This document shows positions 1-11,838 of a stretch of 64,000 nucleotides of DNA, piece by piece. The first letter of the stretch is position 1, and every line of letters starts with the position of its first letter. The position numbers and the translations under genes are program-made. The DNA lies in the NCBI GenBank assembly GCA_037903475.1, contig JBAJFG010000479.1:2776501-2840500 (forward strand), written 5' to 3'. Origin of the DNA: Ancylostoma caninum. Taxonomy: Eukaryota > Nematoda > Chromadorea > Rhabditida > Ancylostomatidae. Below the pieces are notes generated by a model, which was not told the DNA's origin, made no database searches, and worked only from the letters and a program-made list of their open reading frames with translations.

Positions 1-829
1 CTATAACGGAGTTGGAAAGAGATGTTGATGACGGTTATATATGATGTTCCTTGAAAAACTGACAAAAACCGCATTTTTAATCCCTTATGTTGGAGAGAGA
101 CAGGGCAGGGCTTCCATGCGATGATAGACATCTATCACACGCCTCTAACATGTACGACACATGCAGTGCTGTCGATCGATCCTGTTTTGACACTGGCATG
201 CAGCTACCTATCGATGGCTTTGATCGTGTAGAACAGGCCGAATAGGTGTGCCCGACACAAGGGCGCGTGTGGCAGATGTCCACTATCGCGAAGAGTCCCC
301 ACCAGAGTTCGCTCTTAGAGGAGAAAAAATTACGAAGTCCCTTTCCACCTAGTCAAAAATCCACGACGCCTAAATTGTGAACAAGTTAAAACAAGTTTGT
401 GCAAAGAATATCGATTTCGTGCTTTCAATGCACGTCGACATATCCATACCGAGTTAACAAGTTTTAACAAGTGTGATGGCCCTGGAGTAATTTAACACGC
501 TAGCACCATCATATAATTTTTTAAATTTCCAGCTCAGATTCGAAGGAGGATGGAGATTTCGGAGGTTTTTGCCGTTAGTTTGACACAGCAATACTTCCAA
601 CAGTGCGATTCAGTGTTATTTGAAGGAATTGCGTCGAAATGCTGTTGAAAACCGTTTTTAAGCTATCTTTTTCCCACTGTAACAAAATAAACGAGGCAGT
701 TTGATTACTCACTGGAACGAGCAGCCTCTCCCCTAGCGAACAGCGTCAATATGATTGGAAATATCAGATGTTAGAGCCTAAATTTTAAACCCTAAATTTT
801 AGGGTAAATTTAGGGTCCAGAGAATTCCT

Positions 830-1610
830 GAGCAGTATCCCCTTTCAAAATCAAATAACTCCAATTTCCTCTGGCACATGGCGGTAGAGTCGTACTCTTA
901 ATCCTACTACAAAGTTTGAACAGGATCCATTCTGTACCAACGATGCTGTGGGTACTGCGAGGTACCTTTTCACGTGTAACTCCTACCAAAATCAATTGAA
1001 TCCAATTCCTTTTTGGATTTGGATAGAGCATTGTCAGATGCAGCGATTTGCCTGTTTCCAGCCGGTTCCGTTCAGAAACTGTCCGTTTACGAGTGCTGAA
1101 AGCAGTGATGTAGGCAGAATTTTCGCATGATAACCGGTCAAACTCGTTTCAAAATCAAATAATTGCAATTTCCTCTGGCAGTTGGTGCTGGAGTCGTATT
1201 CGTAACCTTACTACGAAGTTTGAACGGGATCTATTCAGTACCAACGGTGCTGTGGGCACTGCGAGCTACTTTTTCAGCTGTAACTCTTACCAAGTTCAAT
1301 TAAATCCAATTCTCTTTGAGATTTAGATAGTACGTTGGCGTCTGCAACTACGTGCCTGTTTCCCGCAGGATCCGTGCAGAATCTGTCCCTTTATAAGCGC
1401 TAGAAACAGTGTTGTCTGCAGGAGTTTCGCACGGTAGCCTCGTAAACTCCTACCAAAATCAGTTAATTCCAATTTGCTTCGAGAATTGGAGAAAGAGTAG
1501 TATGTGCACTCTTGTTACAAAATTGGACCAGGATCCGTCTAGTACAAACGATGCCATGGGTGCCGCTAGGTACTTTTTCGAGTGTAATTTTTAAAAAAAT
1601 TCGATTCTGT
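830..1610. repeat. Tandem repeat, period about 304 bp, 2.5 copies
   Basis: Three diverged copies follow one another. Each carries a 'TTCAAAATCAAATAA' type start (near 845 and 1149), then 'AGTTTGAACRGGATC', 'GTACCAACG.TGCTGTGGG' and 'AACTC.TACCAA' blocks. The third copy, from about 1448, is partial. The copies contain stops and indels, so no reading frame is conserved between them. Just upstream (780-818) is a near-palindromic stretch built on CCCTAAATTTTAGGG. This is non-coding satellite-like DNA of unknown origin. Confidence 0.7.
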
Positions 1611-2000
1611 TCTTATTTCAGTCAGAATTAGTAGAACATGGATGAGGAATTCCTCCGTTCGATCTGCATTCTTTTCTTTTACCTGCAAAGGAGTGTGGGG
1701 TTTTCCGACCAAGGTCCAAGTCCCAGCTACGGCTACGAAGTCTCCTTTCCTCACCTCATCTTTTACGAAGTGCAGTTTGCCTTAAGTCAAGTTCCTGCCG
1801 AATTCTGTTCCCCACCCTATCTCTCGCCGACATGAAGGGTTCAAGAAAGCGTTTTTCAGAACTTTTAATGTGAGTGATGTATACCGTTATGATCAATGTC
1901 TGCTGCCAGTTTAGGTCATATAGAACATAAAGCTTACGAAGTAGTCTTGCTCTCACAAGTTTTTTTATATTCTTTTTTGTCGACGCTTCCTTCGTTACAG

Positions 2001-2149
2001 ATATAAAGGCGCCGGGCATGGCTGGAATGTTCGGTGGCGGAGCACCTGGCGGCTGCCCAATGGGTTCAAAATGTGGAGATTCCGGATGTGGTGGTGGCGG
2101 CTCCGCCTCTTCCGCCCCTCCCAAAGCTCCTGAACCTGACCTCGACTAA
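2001..2149 (+). CDS. Terminal exon of a small Gly/Cys-rich peptide, unknown function
   Basis: A good 3' splice site (TTCGTTACAG) precedes an open stretch of 49 codons ending in TAA. The encoded tail is rich in Gly, Cys, Ser and Pro, with a 'GGCPMGSKCGDSGCGGGG' core followed by 'APEPDLD' at the C-terminus. The Cys/Gly spacing suggests a metal-binding or low-complexity secreted/structural peptide, but no family is recognised. The nearest upstream candidate exon (ATG at 1832, donor GTGAGT after 1869) leaves two bases, while this exon needs one, so the 5' part of the gene is not established. No AATAAA is seen close downstream. The antisense frame is also open here but is dominated by Pro/Glu and reads as the shadow of the Gly-rich strand. 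Confidence 0.45.
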
Positions 2150-3807
2150 AGAGTCATCTCTGCCTTTAGTAGTTTGACATCTTGTGCTACTCAGTTCGTG
2201 TTTGTATCCGGTTACTCCTAAATGGGTAGTCATGTTCTCGAGTGTATTAGAATAGATTACGCGTTTTTTTCTTTTTGTATAGCGATTATAAGTCATTCCA
2301 CTGCACTAGACACTTAATGAATTACGGGAATATGTGCGTTCACCGTTAATCCATGCAGTTTTCGAGGTGCCATTGAGCGAAATGTTCCTGTTATTCTTCG
2401 GTGTTTTAACAAAATTTAATGTGTAATGTGCTGATCTGATGAAATACCTTGAAAATCTGTGAATCTGTCGGTTTTGTAAGTGCCGAGTGCTTTGGAATAT
2501 GCATGTTTATTGTTATGTATCGTAATGAAGCTTTGTATATGTAGAGCGTTTCTATAATAATAGCTTTTTTTCTGTTAGGAAAAGATTTATGAAAGCAAAA
2601 CACTCTGAAGATGCATGCGTGCGTCAGAAGCTCGCTGGAGTGGTTCGGAAGGACCGCAGCCGAATGCAGAGAGTGAGAGAGTGGGCGTAATCATGCCCCA
2701 CCTCCTTACCTTTAAGGTTTTGTCAGCTTCATCAAATACACGGAAAAAAACCTTTGAAAAAAAAGACCTAATTCTCAGCATGTTCGAGAGTGTGGTATTA
2801 TTGTGAAGCAAGTAACTGCGCAGTTGCGTTATAGGAGGGAACAGTTCCTACAATTTACAATATAGGAATATTGCACTTCCTTACGCATAAGATCATTTTT
2901 AAAACAAATGCAAGATTACCGGGTACCTCCGTTTCAGAGTGATTGAGTTTAAATCATTAGCTACGATCACCCAAGAATCGCGTCGGTTCATCATTTGCTT
3001 GCGGCTCTTCAAATATGTACTGAAAAGAGCTACCCAGAATATCTAAGCGGCTTTCGAAAAAGGAGGAAAAACCCTCTTAGAAGGTCCCACAAATTGGCTT
3101 GAAATTGCTCAAATTCTACAGAAGAGAAAAGTTTCTTTGTGCATACCGCAAAACGACAATTAATTTTGCACCAACCTGATAGAACTACTTAGAAAGTGCG
3201 TCTGATGCGCATTCATTTGCAGATATTTCATGGAAAGCGGTTAAGGCAACATGTACACTACCAATGGCACTCTCAAACGCAACTGCTGCAGCGCTATTAT
3301 CGTATGCGATGATTCTGCATGTTGACTCAGAGCCTCAGCGTATAGCCATGCGTCTTACGGGCACACGCGCTGAATTACCCATCTCCAGGCTTATCGGGCG
3401 ATCGCACACACCTGGAACGCATGAATCAAGTATTTTCAGGAGGAGTCCGACGCGAATGATTGCGTCCGTCTGATGCTTGCATTGAACTGTAAACAGGCTC
3501 ATATCATAGGAATTGGCGTTATCATAGCTTTGGGATGATGTGGTGATGCTCACTGCCGCCTACTCGTTCTACTCGTTCGGTCTTCCGATGTGAGCTTCCC
3601 GTCAGCCAAGCTTGTCTTACTATTAACAAGGCCATTACACTTTTAGGGGAAGGGCCTCTGCAAACTGGGACAACGATAGAAAATTTCGACGGGTTGATAA
3701 ACTACCGCGAAAAAGAGAACGAGATGTAGAGGTGAGTTGAAAAAAAAACGCATCTTCAGAAGCGATTCTTCCAAGGATATCAGGAATTTCAGAAGAATGA
3801 CACAACA
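2150..3807. other. Intergenic, no supported gene
   Basis: I see only short, mutually overlapping open frames with no splice-compatible continuation and no recognisable motif. A 'GCATGCGTGCGTCAGA' block near 2610 resembles the GCGTGCGTC-rich ends of the MITE family found around 22.8, 24.3, 24.7 and 30.1 kb. Confidence 0.4.
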
Positions 3808-5350
3808 ATGTTCTCACATAAGAGGAGCAAAAAATCTGATCAGGGATTACCACTGTTTGATCTACCTCTGTACGTTATAGAGAAAATTGTGTCAAGGCTG
3901 TCCCTCTCGGAAATGGCCACATTTAAACGCTGTTCTCGACAGGCAAAGGAGGTGCGACGTCTTTCTCTCGGGCTCATTGCCGTCGGCAGGCCATCTGTGA
4001 AGTTATTTAGATTGTCGATGGTTACTGGCAACTTCAAAGGTCGTTCAAGACAAGTGTGGAAGACTTCCATCAGTTGTTTCCCTACATTGACAGGCAAAAG
4101 CCTCAATTTGAAAGTTTGTTCCATATTAGGCGTGAGGTTCGCTGTTTCTCTGTAAAATCAAACAATTTTTTTTCGCGATTGAGAAAACTAATGAGAACCT
4201 CTCCTGGACCCTTCATACCCTGCCACTTGGCCTGCGGCCATGGCGACAAAATTTTGGTATGGTGCGTTCCACCAGGAGAATATATGACGCTGCCAACTAA
4301 TTTGTCCTCGTAAAAATGCAAAGTAGAGAATGAATGGCAGAATCCGAACGCTTCCGATTGTGCCACTACTTCATTTTCACTGTGCCATACCCCGAACGGT
4401 CCGGATTGTAGCCATTCATTCCCAACTTGCATTTTTACGCGGACAAATTAGTTGGCAGCCTCATATATATTCTGTGAGAAATTGAAGAAAAAAAGAACTT
4501 GTGCGACTCAAGGATTTTGCCATAATCCAAAAGCGTAGTGCAGCATTGGTAACGCGTGTCTTACGATGCATGGAAATGACAATTGTGAAACGTTCTGCGT
4601 TTAACCTGAAAGACGCCGATTTATGCAGCAGCACTCAGCTATTGTCGCGCACGCCGACGACCGCGACAACGCCAGCGACGCGGCACCACTAATCGATATG
4701 TATCAATGCTAGTGTCACCGCGATCGCCGCGACTGGGACCGCTATAAAAACTAGCAGCAGTCGCCTGAGGGCTCTTTTCTTCCATTTAAGTGAAATTCGT
4801 GATAATTTAGCTCGGAAAATATCTGTGCATGCTTCCCAAAAATCGTTTGCTGGAAGTAGATTTTAGTGGGCTACGACGTTTCCACCATGAGATGATGGAA
4901 AGCATTCTGATGGTGAGTGTTCGCATACGGATTCTTCTCCCATAGACTTTGTAGCAGTCAAAAAGTTTTTTTTTTTTCAGAGAAATCATCTTGACCCGAA
5001 CATGTTATTCTCGCAAGTTACCAGTATTTCATTTGCTCATTGCACTGTCAGCTGTGCCGACTTGGAATCGTTGTCATATTACACACAAAATTTGAAATCG
5101 CTAACTATTCCGGATCGACTGATAGACCATAAACAAGAAGGGTAAGGAGAAGTCAGAAGATCTCGTACCTCTACTAAAAAAGGCTGATTTCAGAGAAGAC
5201 GTTGATCCAAATCTAATACAATACTACAGGTCATATCAGAAAAATGGACTTATTGGACATCGTTCAAAGATGATTGCGCACCTTAAAACACTTTGGCCGG
5301 CTCTAGTACAACTGACTTTCTCGAACAAAACTTTGATACTTGATGAATGA
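3808..5350 (+). pseudogene. F-box protein gene, damaged (frameshift plus MITE insertion)
   Basis: The first exon starts at ATG 3808 and encodes a clear N-terminal F-box ('LPLFDLPLYVIEKIVSRL' then 'SEMATFKRCSRQAKEV', residues about 14-52). This domain recruits SKP1 in SCF ubiquitin ligases. Near 4040-4056 the coding frame moves by one base. The continuing frame (VEDFHQLFPYIDRQKP...) runs to about 4275, where an inverted-repeat element is inserted. Coding-like sequence resumes at 4501-4650 and then in three spliced blocks: about 4818-4912 (donor GTGAGT), 4981-5141 (acceptor TTTTCAG, donor GTAAGG) and 5194-5350, ending in TGA. The phases of the last three agree. The C-terminal part resembles the LRR-like half of nematode F-box proteins. 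AATAAA lies 10 bp after the stop. The frameshift could be an assembly error. The good 3' end suggests recent decay, or expression of a remnant. Confidence 0.6.
4277..4474. mobile_element. MITE-like inverted-repeat element in the F-box gene
   Basis: The two ends are long, nearly perfect inverted repeats. The left arm starts GCTGCCAACTAATTTGTCC at 4289 and continues through CGTAAAAATGCAA and GAATGAATGG. The right arm carries the reverse complement, ending TTGGCAGC at 4459. Weaker complementarity extends outwards through ATATATGA. The element is about 170-200 bp, has no coding capacity and interrupts the F-box reading frame. Its family was not identified. Confidence 0.75.
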
Positions 5351-5359
5351 ATTTACTTC

Positions 5360-5365
5360 AATAAA
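5360..5365 (+). promoter_or_regulatory. Poly(A) signal AATAAA of the F-box gene
   Basis: A canonical hexamer lies 10 bp after the TGA stop of the last F-box-gene exon, as expected for compact nematode 3' UTRs. Confidence 0.6.
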
Positions 5366-5516
5366 GTTCCGAGGAATTGGTCAGTCTACAGTTTCGGTAG
5401 TAGGTAAAACAAATAAACCAATCATCATTTGGTGTGCAAGCAGGTTGAAATTGTGAAAAAAGGAAAGGAAAATCTTGAACATCTTGTTTTCTTTGCCTTT
5501 CATTCGCAGTTCATAC

Positions 5517-5535
5517 GTATGTGTGTGTGTGTGTG

Positions 5536-5568
<33 letters not shown>

Positions 5569-5569
5569 T
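5517..5569. repeat. (GT)n and (CTGT)n compound microsatellite
   Basis: A run of about nine GT units passes directly into about seven CTGT units. The flanks show no coding signal. All open frames across it are simple-repeat artefacts. Confidence 0.9.
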
Positions 5570-7079
5570 TTTCGGAACCAATTCCTAGGATCAAAACCAC
5601 TGTTTTGACTAAATTTCTCTAGGTAGACCATAGTGCTGTATCTAATGTAAGCTTCATTTGTGGTCCAAGTTTTGGGGCTCAAATCCCTTGTTTCATGGAA
5701 AGGTTTTTAAAACTTTTTGCTGGCCCACTTCGGTACGTGCTGTTGTTCGAAATTTAGCAAATGCGGCACTAATCTTTCGGAGATTTTTTGGAAGCAATTT
5801 ATTCTGCGAGTACGAAATATTCGCTCATAAAAGATGGCCAAGGACTCTTCACTTCCGTGCACATTCATATGCTGCCAGCCAAATCCATATCAAGGAATTT
5901 ATCCACAGTTTCTGACGGGCTAACCTTTTTTGACGCCCTGCACATGGTTCGCGGTTTGCTTATGTGGAGCAATGCTTGATCAGCCAAACTCAGGAACTAA
6001 GGGTGGAAAATCAAGGAGAAGAGACCACGAGACCACTTGGTGTGATTGCAATTTCCCCTTTCACTTGGAGAAATTTGATGATTGCTCGAATTATTTCTGA
6101 GTATAGTCAAAGTTGCCTGACTTGAAAGATCTGTCAAAAGCAGGCTCTTTGTCCAACACAGCAGCATAGAAATAGCTAGAGGACAGCAATTTTTTGATGG
6201 TCATTCCGGAAACTTTTCAACCCACCCTCGTACAGCGGGTAGTGTGACACTTTCAAGCCTAGCAAAGCTAACGCTACTTGGAGTGATTTCGTTTTGTGAG
6301 GTAAAGCGTCGTGGTATTGGAAAACACCAATGACATGACTTCTCGCCCATTCTGCTCATTAGTCCTGTTTGTATGTGCATTCAAATCGATTGGTTGTTGG
6401 CGGTAGCATATTCCTTCATCGGTTTTAAGAGTTGCTACAGAGGTGACGATCCCATTGTGAGCGGAGCGGCTGCGCGGCGTGCCTCTAGAGACCGCAAAAA
6501 CGTACCTCCACTGATACCTGTTGTAGGATACCTCAAAATTCTCAATTGTTGATACACATCATTTTTCAGCATGTTGACAGCTCAACAAAATTCTATGTAC
6601 ATCAAAGAACAGCCAAATGCATGAGCAACGCTATTACCTATTGAATTCCTCATTTCATAATCATGCACCTAATATACAGTCAACACAAAAAAAGATCTAT
6701 GATTTTTTTCGCTACTGTGCTGTAACAGATCGTGTAAAGCTCATAGTGGAGGTATGAGAACAGCGATAATGTAAAAATTTAATTACTAAAGGAGTCAAAG
6801 TTTTGAATTAATGCTGAAATTTCAACAATGATACAAAGGCTGAATTTGGTGTGCCTAGCTTGTGTCTGGTCCTTTTGCTGCAAGCGCCAGTTCGTGAGCA
6901 GCTTTGAATATCGCTTCATCTTCATCCAACCTAAAAAGCTTCTCTTTTAATGTCGTCAAGGTTAACATGAATTGTGATAACGAGCTCATTTTGGAGGTTA
7001 TGCGTTTCTAAAGAGACTAGGAGAAGTAGACAGCGCAGTGCCGATACCTCAGGGAAAGCGTCCGCTAATTTGTCTCAAA

Positions 7080-8323
7080 CACATGGTAAACACAGTACAG
7101 ATCTCGGGAGACATAGCTCTGAACGAAATGCTGGGATTGCGCTGCAACAAGATCGAGACTTACGGACTTAGTAGAGCACGAATCATGACACTGTCAAGGA
7201 ATGTCTAAGTTGCAACGTTTTCAAATGGTCTGGGAAATACTTCTCCCAGATTATAGGGCTTGTCATAGGACAGAGGTTAGCGCCGGTTCTCGCCATCTGC
7301 TTTATGAGCAAAATAGAAGAACCTGTGCTCAAACGACAACCTCTTTTGTACTGCCGTTACATCGATGACTGCTGCGTAATCACATCTACACAGTCCGAAA
7401 TGGACGAATGTTTTAGAGTACTCAACCAGCAGTCGCAGTACATAAAGCTCACAAGAGAAACACCACGTCATGGTTGGTTACCATTCCTTAACACACAGCT
7501 GAAATTGTCCAATGGCATGGTTCATGTAAAGTGGTACCGAAAAGAGAGTTCAAAGAACATCATAGTACATGCAAGGTCCGCTCACCCCACCTCTGTTAAG
7601 CGCGCTGTGATTCGTAACATGTTCAGAACAGCAACCCAAGTCAGCATTGGAGAGGCAGAATGCAACGAGTCCAGAAAGCTGGCGCTGCGTGTAGTCCGCG
7701 AAAATGGCTACATATCACGAGAACATCAGATTCGCAGAACACCCAATGAAGGCAGAAATCACGGGTGTTGTAAAAAACTTCTTTTGTGCATTCCGTTTAT
7801 TTTAGAAAGGGTAAGTGATGCTGTAAAACAATGTCTTATCCGGGCTCAGTTGCAAGATGACGTCGTTTTAGTTAACATTCCTAACGACAACATCAAAAGA
7901 CAATTGGTCCGGAATAGACTGTATGACAGAAATTGTCTAACCGAACGATGCGTTACTTGCCTCTAAGGTAAAAGTGGAGATTGTGCTCAAACAGGAGTTG
8001 TCTACCAAATTGAATGCCTGATCTGCCATGCGATTTACATTGGGGAGAGCGGTCGACCGCTGCATGTTCGAGTAAATGAGCATTTGGTGGGTAAAAGACG
8101 GGAAAGTTTGATAATGCCGCTCGGGAGACATAGGTGGGAAGACCACAGTGGAAACGACTTTGCAATTGCGTGCACGATTCTGGCCCACGAACCAGAAATT
8201 TCGGCTAGGGAAACGCTTGAAGCATTCTGGATTTCTGCACGCAATCCTAGAATGAATAACAGAAATGAGCATTTATCGATAACCAGGGAGCTGATGTCGT
8301 TCATACCATTGTGTGAGATATGA
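7080..8323 (+). pseudogene. Penelope-like element: reverse transcriptase C-terminal part and GIY-YIG endonuclease
   Basis: This is the 3' half of a Penelope-like retroelement. The reverse-transcriptase part includes 'YFSQIIGLVIGQRLAP' (7230-7280) and the catalytic box 'YCRYIDDCCVI' (about 7349-7381). The linker has a CxxC ('ERCVTC'), followed by 'GDC'. The endonuclease domain (7985-8300) shows the GIY-YIG pattern 'VVYQIECLICHAIYIGESG', the arginine-rich 'RPLHVRVNEH' and a downstream Glu in 'ARETLEAFW'. The frame is open from about 7200 to 8323 except for one in-frame TAA at 7964-7966. A one-base shift near 7190 joins it to upstream coding-like sequence ('ETYGLSRARIMTL'). Nothing upstream of about 7080 is recognisable, so the copy is 5'-truncated. 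It is a recently dead element, not a host gene. Confidence 0.85.
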
Positions 8324-8332
8324 GATATATAT

Positions 8333-8396
8333 GATTGTCACCGATCAGCTCATGCACAACCGCTGAGCAACACCCAGTCGTCCGCTGGTGACAATC
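8333..8396 (+). repeat. Perfect 10-bp inverted repeat just after the Penelope-like ORF
   Basis: GATTGTCACC (8333-8342) is exactly complementary to GGTGACAATC (8387-8396), enclosing 44 bases. It begins 9 bases after the endonuclease stop codon and could form a stem-loop in the element's 3' UTR. I found no hammerhead ribozyme core (CUGANGA...GAAA) in it. Confidence 0.6.
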
Positions 8397-8399
8397 GTG

Positions 8400-11270
8400 T
8401 ATAGTAGTGCGCGGAAAAACATCCCGCGTATTGGTGGAACACCGAGTAAGTATCCTCTTTACACTCCGTTCTCATGGTTATCTGCCCGGAATGAGTTGCA
8501 TATGCAGGTCAGAAGAGGTATTTGATGGGTTAGAGCGCAGATTCAAGGAAACTGATCCACTTTCAGGCCTTGAAAACGACGTTTTGTCAAAACGACGGCC
8601 AATAAAGGTGTTCCCATAACAACCTGTATGGCAGAAAAACATTGAAGATATCAATAGTACGGAATGTATCAAGAGGATAGGTGTGTCTGTTGGGGTCGGT
8701 CCTTTAGTGGTTTTAATGTTCGTAAAAGGTATAGGCTTTCCCTACGAGTGAGTGTCTTGTGAGTGAAAGTTGTGTAAATGCAAGGTGGTTCAGTTGTAAT
8801 TTATTATAGTAAGGTTTTATCCTTACAGCTTCGAATTCAACAGAAGACAAAGATTAGTGCATGAGCATCATAGAGAACGAAACAACGTACAACAACGTAA
8901 CGTCACGTACGTAGTGTGTACACGTCCGATGAACAGAACACGGATCTCGCATATGTCTTAGGCTATGTATTTCGGTCAGGCCTTCTTAATAAGTGGTCGC
9001 ACCTCACATGAATTACTAGGATACATCGCTTTTGTTCATGACATTAGGAGTGGTTCATATTTCGACCCCGTGCGATCCGGTCAGTCGCGCCGCACCACCG
9101 ACGCGGTGCGGCGCACCAGGTGAGCGCAGTGGTTGTGGAGCGTTTCGGTGATGATGATTTGTCTATGTTTTCACTCGTTTTAGTCGTTGCCTTACGATGC
9201 TTTAGGAAAATGGTGAAAAACGTAGGCAATACGTCAATCCCGGCAACGCTGGAAAACCACAGCGCCCACTAGCGCTGCAGACCAAATGGCAGTTTTCTGT
9301 TATGAAAAATTGATTGGTCGGCACTGTTGTTTATTGATAACTGGTTTTGAGTGTGAAACAGTATGGAACAAATTTAGTGAAAATAGCACTAGCGAGGTTG
9401 AGCAAGCGATGGGTTGTTTGGGTTGCTTCGCTGGTGTTGCTCTTGGACTCCAATGGCAACACGCAATTCACATATTCACCGCTTCTGCATGTCAGCTAAT
9501 GATGATGAAAAAACGGGAAGAAAAAAAGCAATTGCTTACCTAAGATTCCTTGCTAATCCGAATACCTTAACACGATATATCAAGTACTCCATCACATACA
9601 GAGAAGTTGGCGCCACATAATGGAAAGAGATCGCATATTCTACGAGAAATTAGCAGCAAAACAATCGTTACCACAACTCCCACAGTGGATGTCGATGGAA
9701 TTGCGTTTACCCAGACTCGAAAAGCACGCCTCCGTAATGCAAATCAGGGTTTTCTTGATAGTTTCTCGCACTATTTGATGCCAGCTATCAAGAAAACCAA
9801 CTTACTATGGTTTCTCAACGATTCCTGGATCGGGCTTTAGGTCCGCGAAAAACGCTTTTCCATCAACGCTCACTGTATTTGCTGAGAATGCCCCTCACAT
9901 ATAATGGAACATAACTAATGGACATGTGAAAATAAAGTGGACAGAGAGTCTTCCACCGTTTTTGATGCATCGATATAAAAGGGGAGTCTTGAACTCCTGT
10001 GTGAAATAACTTCACGGCAAGCTTCCAGTACAATAATACCTTCGCCAGACAGATAACTTACGCAGTTGTATTCAGTCCATTGACACCCTACTAGTGGGAC
10101 AACTACAAATATCACACATCTGCTTGCTTTGAACACCTTTTATTACAATACATCCAACCACGACTACGCAGAAGTGACGGAACAAGTAACAAAAATATTG
10201 AGCGAGAATGGCCACACAAAGTTGGTGTCGAGATCACGACGACCTTCCTTTGTTTCAAAATGTATACTGGCATCACCTCAAATGAACGACAAAAAAGGCT
10301 AAGGATACGAGACGTGAAGATGCGGAAACTATGAGCGCCCTTAAATCTGATATGCTACCTTATCCAAGATCTAGGCAAAAAATTGTGGCAGAAATGACTG
10401 CATTTACTGTGCAGAACAGAAGGTCATCCGTTAAGAGATGCCGCATATCTGGTCGCATGTCAGGGATGTGCAAGAAAACCATGAGAGAGTCGTAGCAACC
10501 TCTATATGAACGTTTTAGTGAATATACGCGAGCGATACGTAATTCTACCTCCTCTAATAGAAGCAGTTTTTTGTATGGCCGCACCCTCCACCTCTGAAGC
10601 AAAAGTCCTAGTCACTCTCAAGCAAAGCTTGTCTCCCTGGGCAATATCTTAAATTTGGGCATTTTTCGAAAGCACTTATGAGTTTGCAAAGCTTCCCTAC
10701 CCATTACGTTGCGAATGGGCGCATTGTAGGCATTTTCCGATTGTGTTGGGCTTTCTGCTCTGAAAGCGCGCAAATGGTCATTCCTGGAGACAACGGCGTT
10801 CTGCAGACCTTTTATTAGTGAACTCAATTTTTTCTGATCTTAATTGAAAAAGCCCCTTCTTGACTGGTGCAAAATACGCGAATTGCACAAAAGAAGACAT
10901 TTTTTGTGCGAAGCAGCGCTTTTGGGGGAAATGCAAGGCATTGTTAGTGGGCGCTATGGAGTGTGCGCGGTGCGGTCCCGAAGCGATCGTGGAGTCACGT
11001 GAGCGCGCCTCGCCGTCGAAATATCAGATTTCGTAATCATTTGTGTTTCTGCTTCTGTGGAGTGCGTGATTTTATGGTTTTGAAGTGAGGCATTTGTCAA
11101 AATCAATTGTGCTCATGCACGTTTAGCTCTTCTGACATCTCACTTTCCCTACTATGATCTCTCTTCTTTTCCTATGACCATTTTAGTGATTACACCATTA
11201 TGCTCATGCACTATGTTCCCTGCTTCTAATGATTCTCTTGAATGTGAGGATCACTTTTGTGAATACTGCA
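8400..11270. other. Intergenic, repeats only
   Basis: No exon chain is supported. About 9060-9130 holds a GC-rich 'CGCCGCACCACCGACGCGGTGCGGCG' like hairpin related to the MITE family described at 25.2 kb. About 9745-9890 shares a 'TATCAAGAAAACC' and 'CATCAACGCTCACT' pattern with 38590-38765, marking another dispersed repeat. Confidence 0.4.
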
Positions 11271-11274
11271 GATT

Positions 11275-11495
11275 ACTTTTTCACGGGTGGATTGACAATT
11301 GCATCGCACGCACGATGCAGTTGTCAATCTGAAGCAACTCTTTGATTTCTAAGTAGTCAAATGATTTTCGAAAATCCTTTTTGAATAGGAATTCGTTCGC
11401 TTGTTATGTGACGACGACAATTGCATCGCGTGCGCAGTGCAGTTGTCAATCTGAAGAAACTCTTCGATTCGAAGTGATGATGATTTTCGAGAATC
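11275..11495. repeat. Two tandem copies of a unit of about 120 bp with internal palindromes
   Basis: Both copies hold 'GACAATTGCATCG', a short GC core, then 'GCAGTTGTCAATCTGAAG.AACTCTT.GATT' and 'GATTTTCGA.AATCC'. Each GACAATTGCATCG...TGCAGTTGTC pair is itself an inverted repeat. The same 'TTGCATCRYGAAACATGATGC' flavour recurs in the palindromic repeat block at 13.3-13.7 kb. Confidence 0.65.
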
Positions 11496-11838
11496 CGTTT
11501 TGTTGGATGCAGAGCATGTTTTATTTTAGTGCATGTTTCTTTATCTCAGGATTGCTGTGGTGTCGAATGGAATCGGAATCTGAGTCGGATCTGAGCCTAA
11601 CTGGTCTTGCAGGTTTGGACTGTGTTATGAATGCGTAGTACAATGGATGTACTGCACTTTCATGACACAGTCCGACATTGTAATTTCAGGCATATGATAA
11701 ACCACACCGTCGGTTTGTGAGTGCACGGAGCAGAGCGCAGAAGAACCACTTTATAGTGATCCCCTACCAGATGATCATTGGTAGGAAAAATTGTTATAAT
11801 ACTCACGCTTGCCTTTCCTTTATACCAATGACATTTAG

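Noticed and set aside
1756..2124. 122-codon minus-strand ORF
   Set aside because: Antisense of the Gly/Cys-rich exon and its upstream intron; Pro/Glu bias reflects the complementary codons.
6200..6420. Mariner-like catalytic motif on the minus strand ('FQYHDALPHK')
   Set aside because: The apparent motif ends in a sequence that looks like a mariner terminal repeat (TACGAGGGTGGGTTGAAAAG), so it lies outside any element. No matching opposite end or continuous frame was found.
8333..8396. Hammerhead ribozyme next to the Penelope-like element
   Set aside because: Such elements can carry hammerheads, but no CUGANGA...GAAA core with three helices can be built here.
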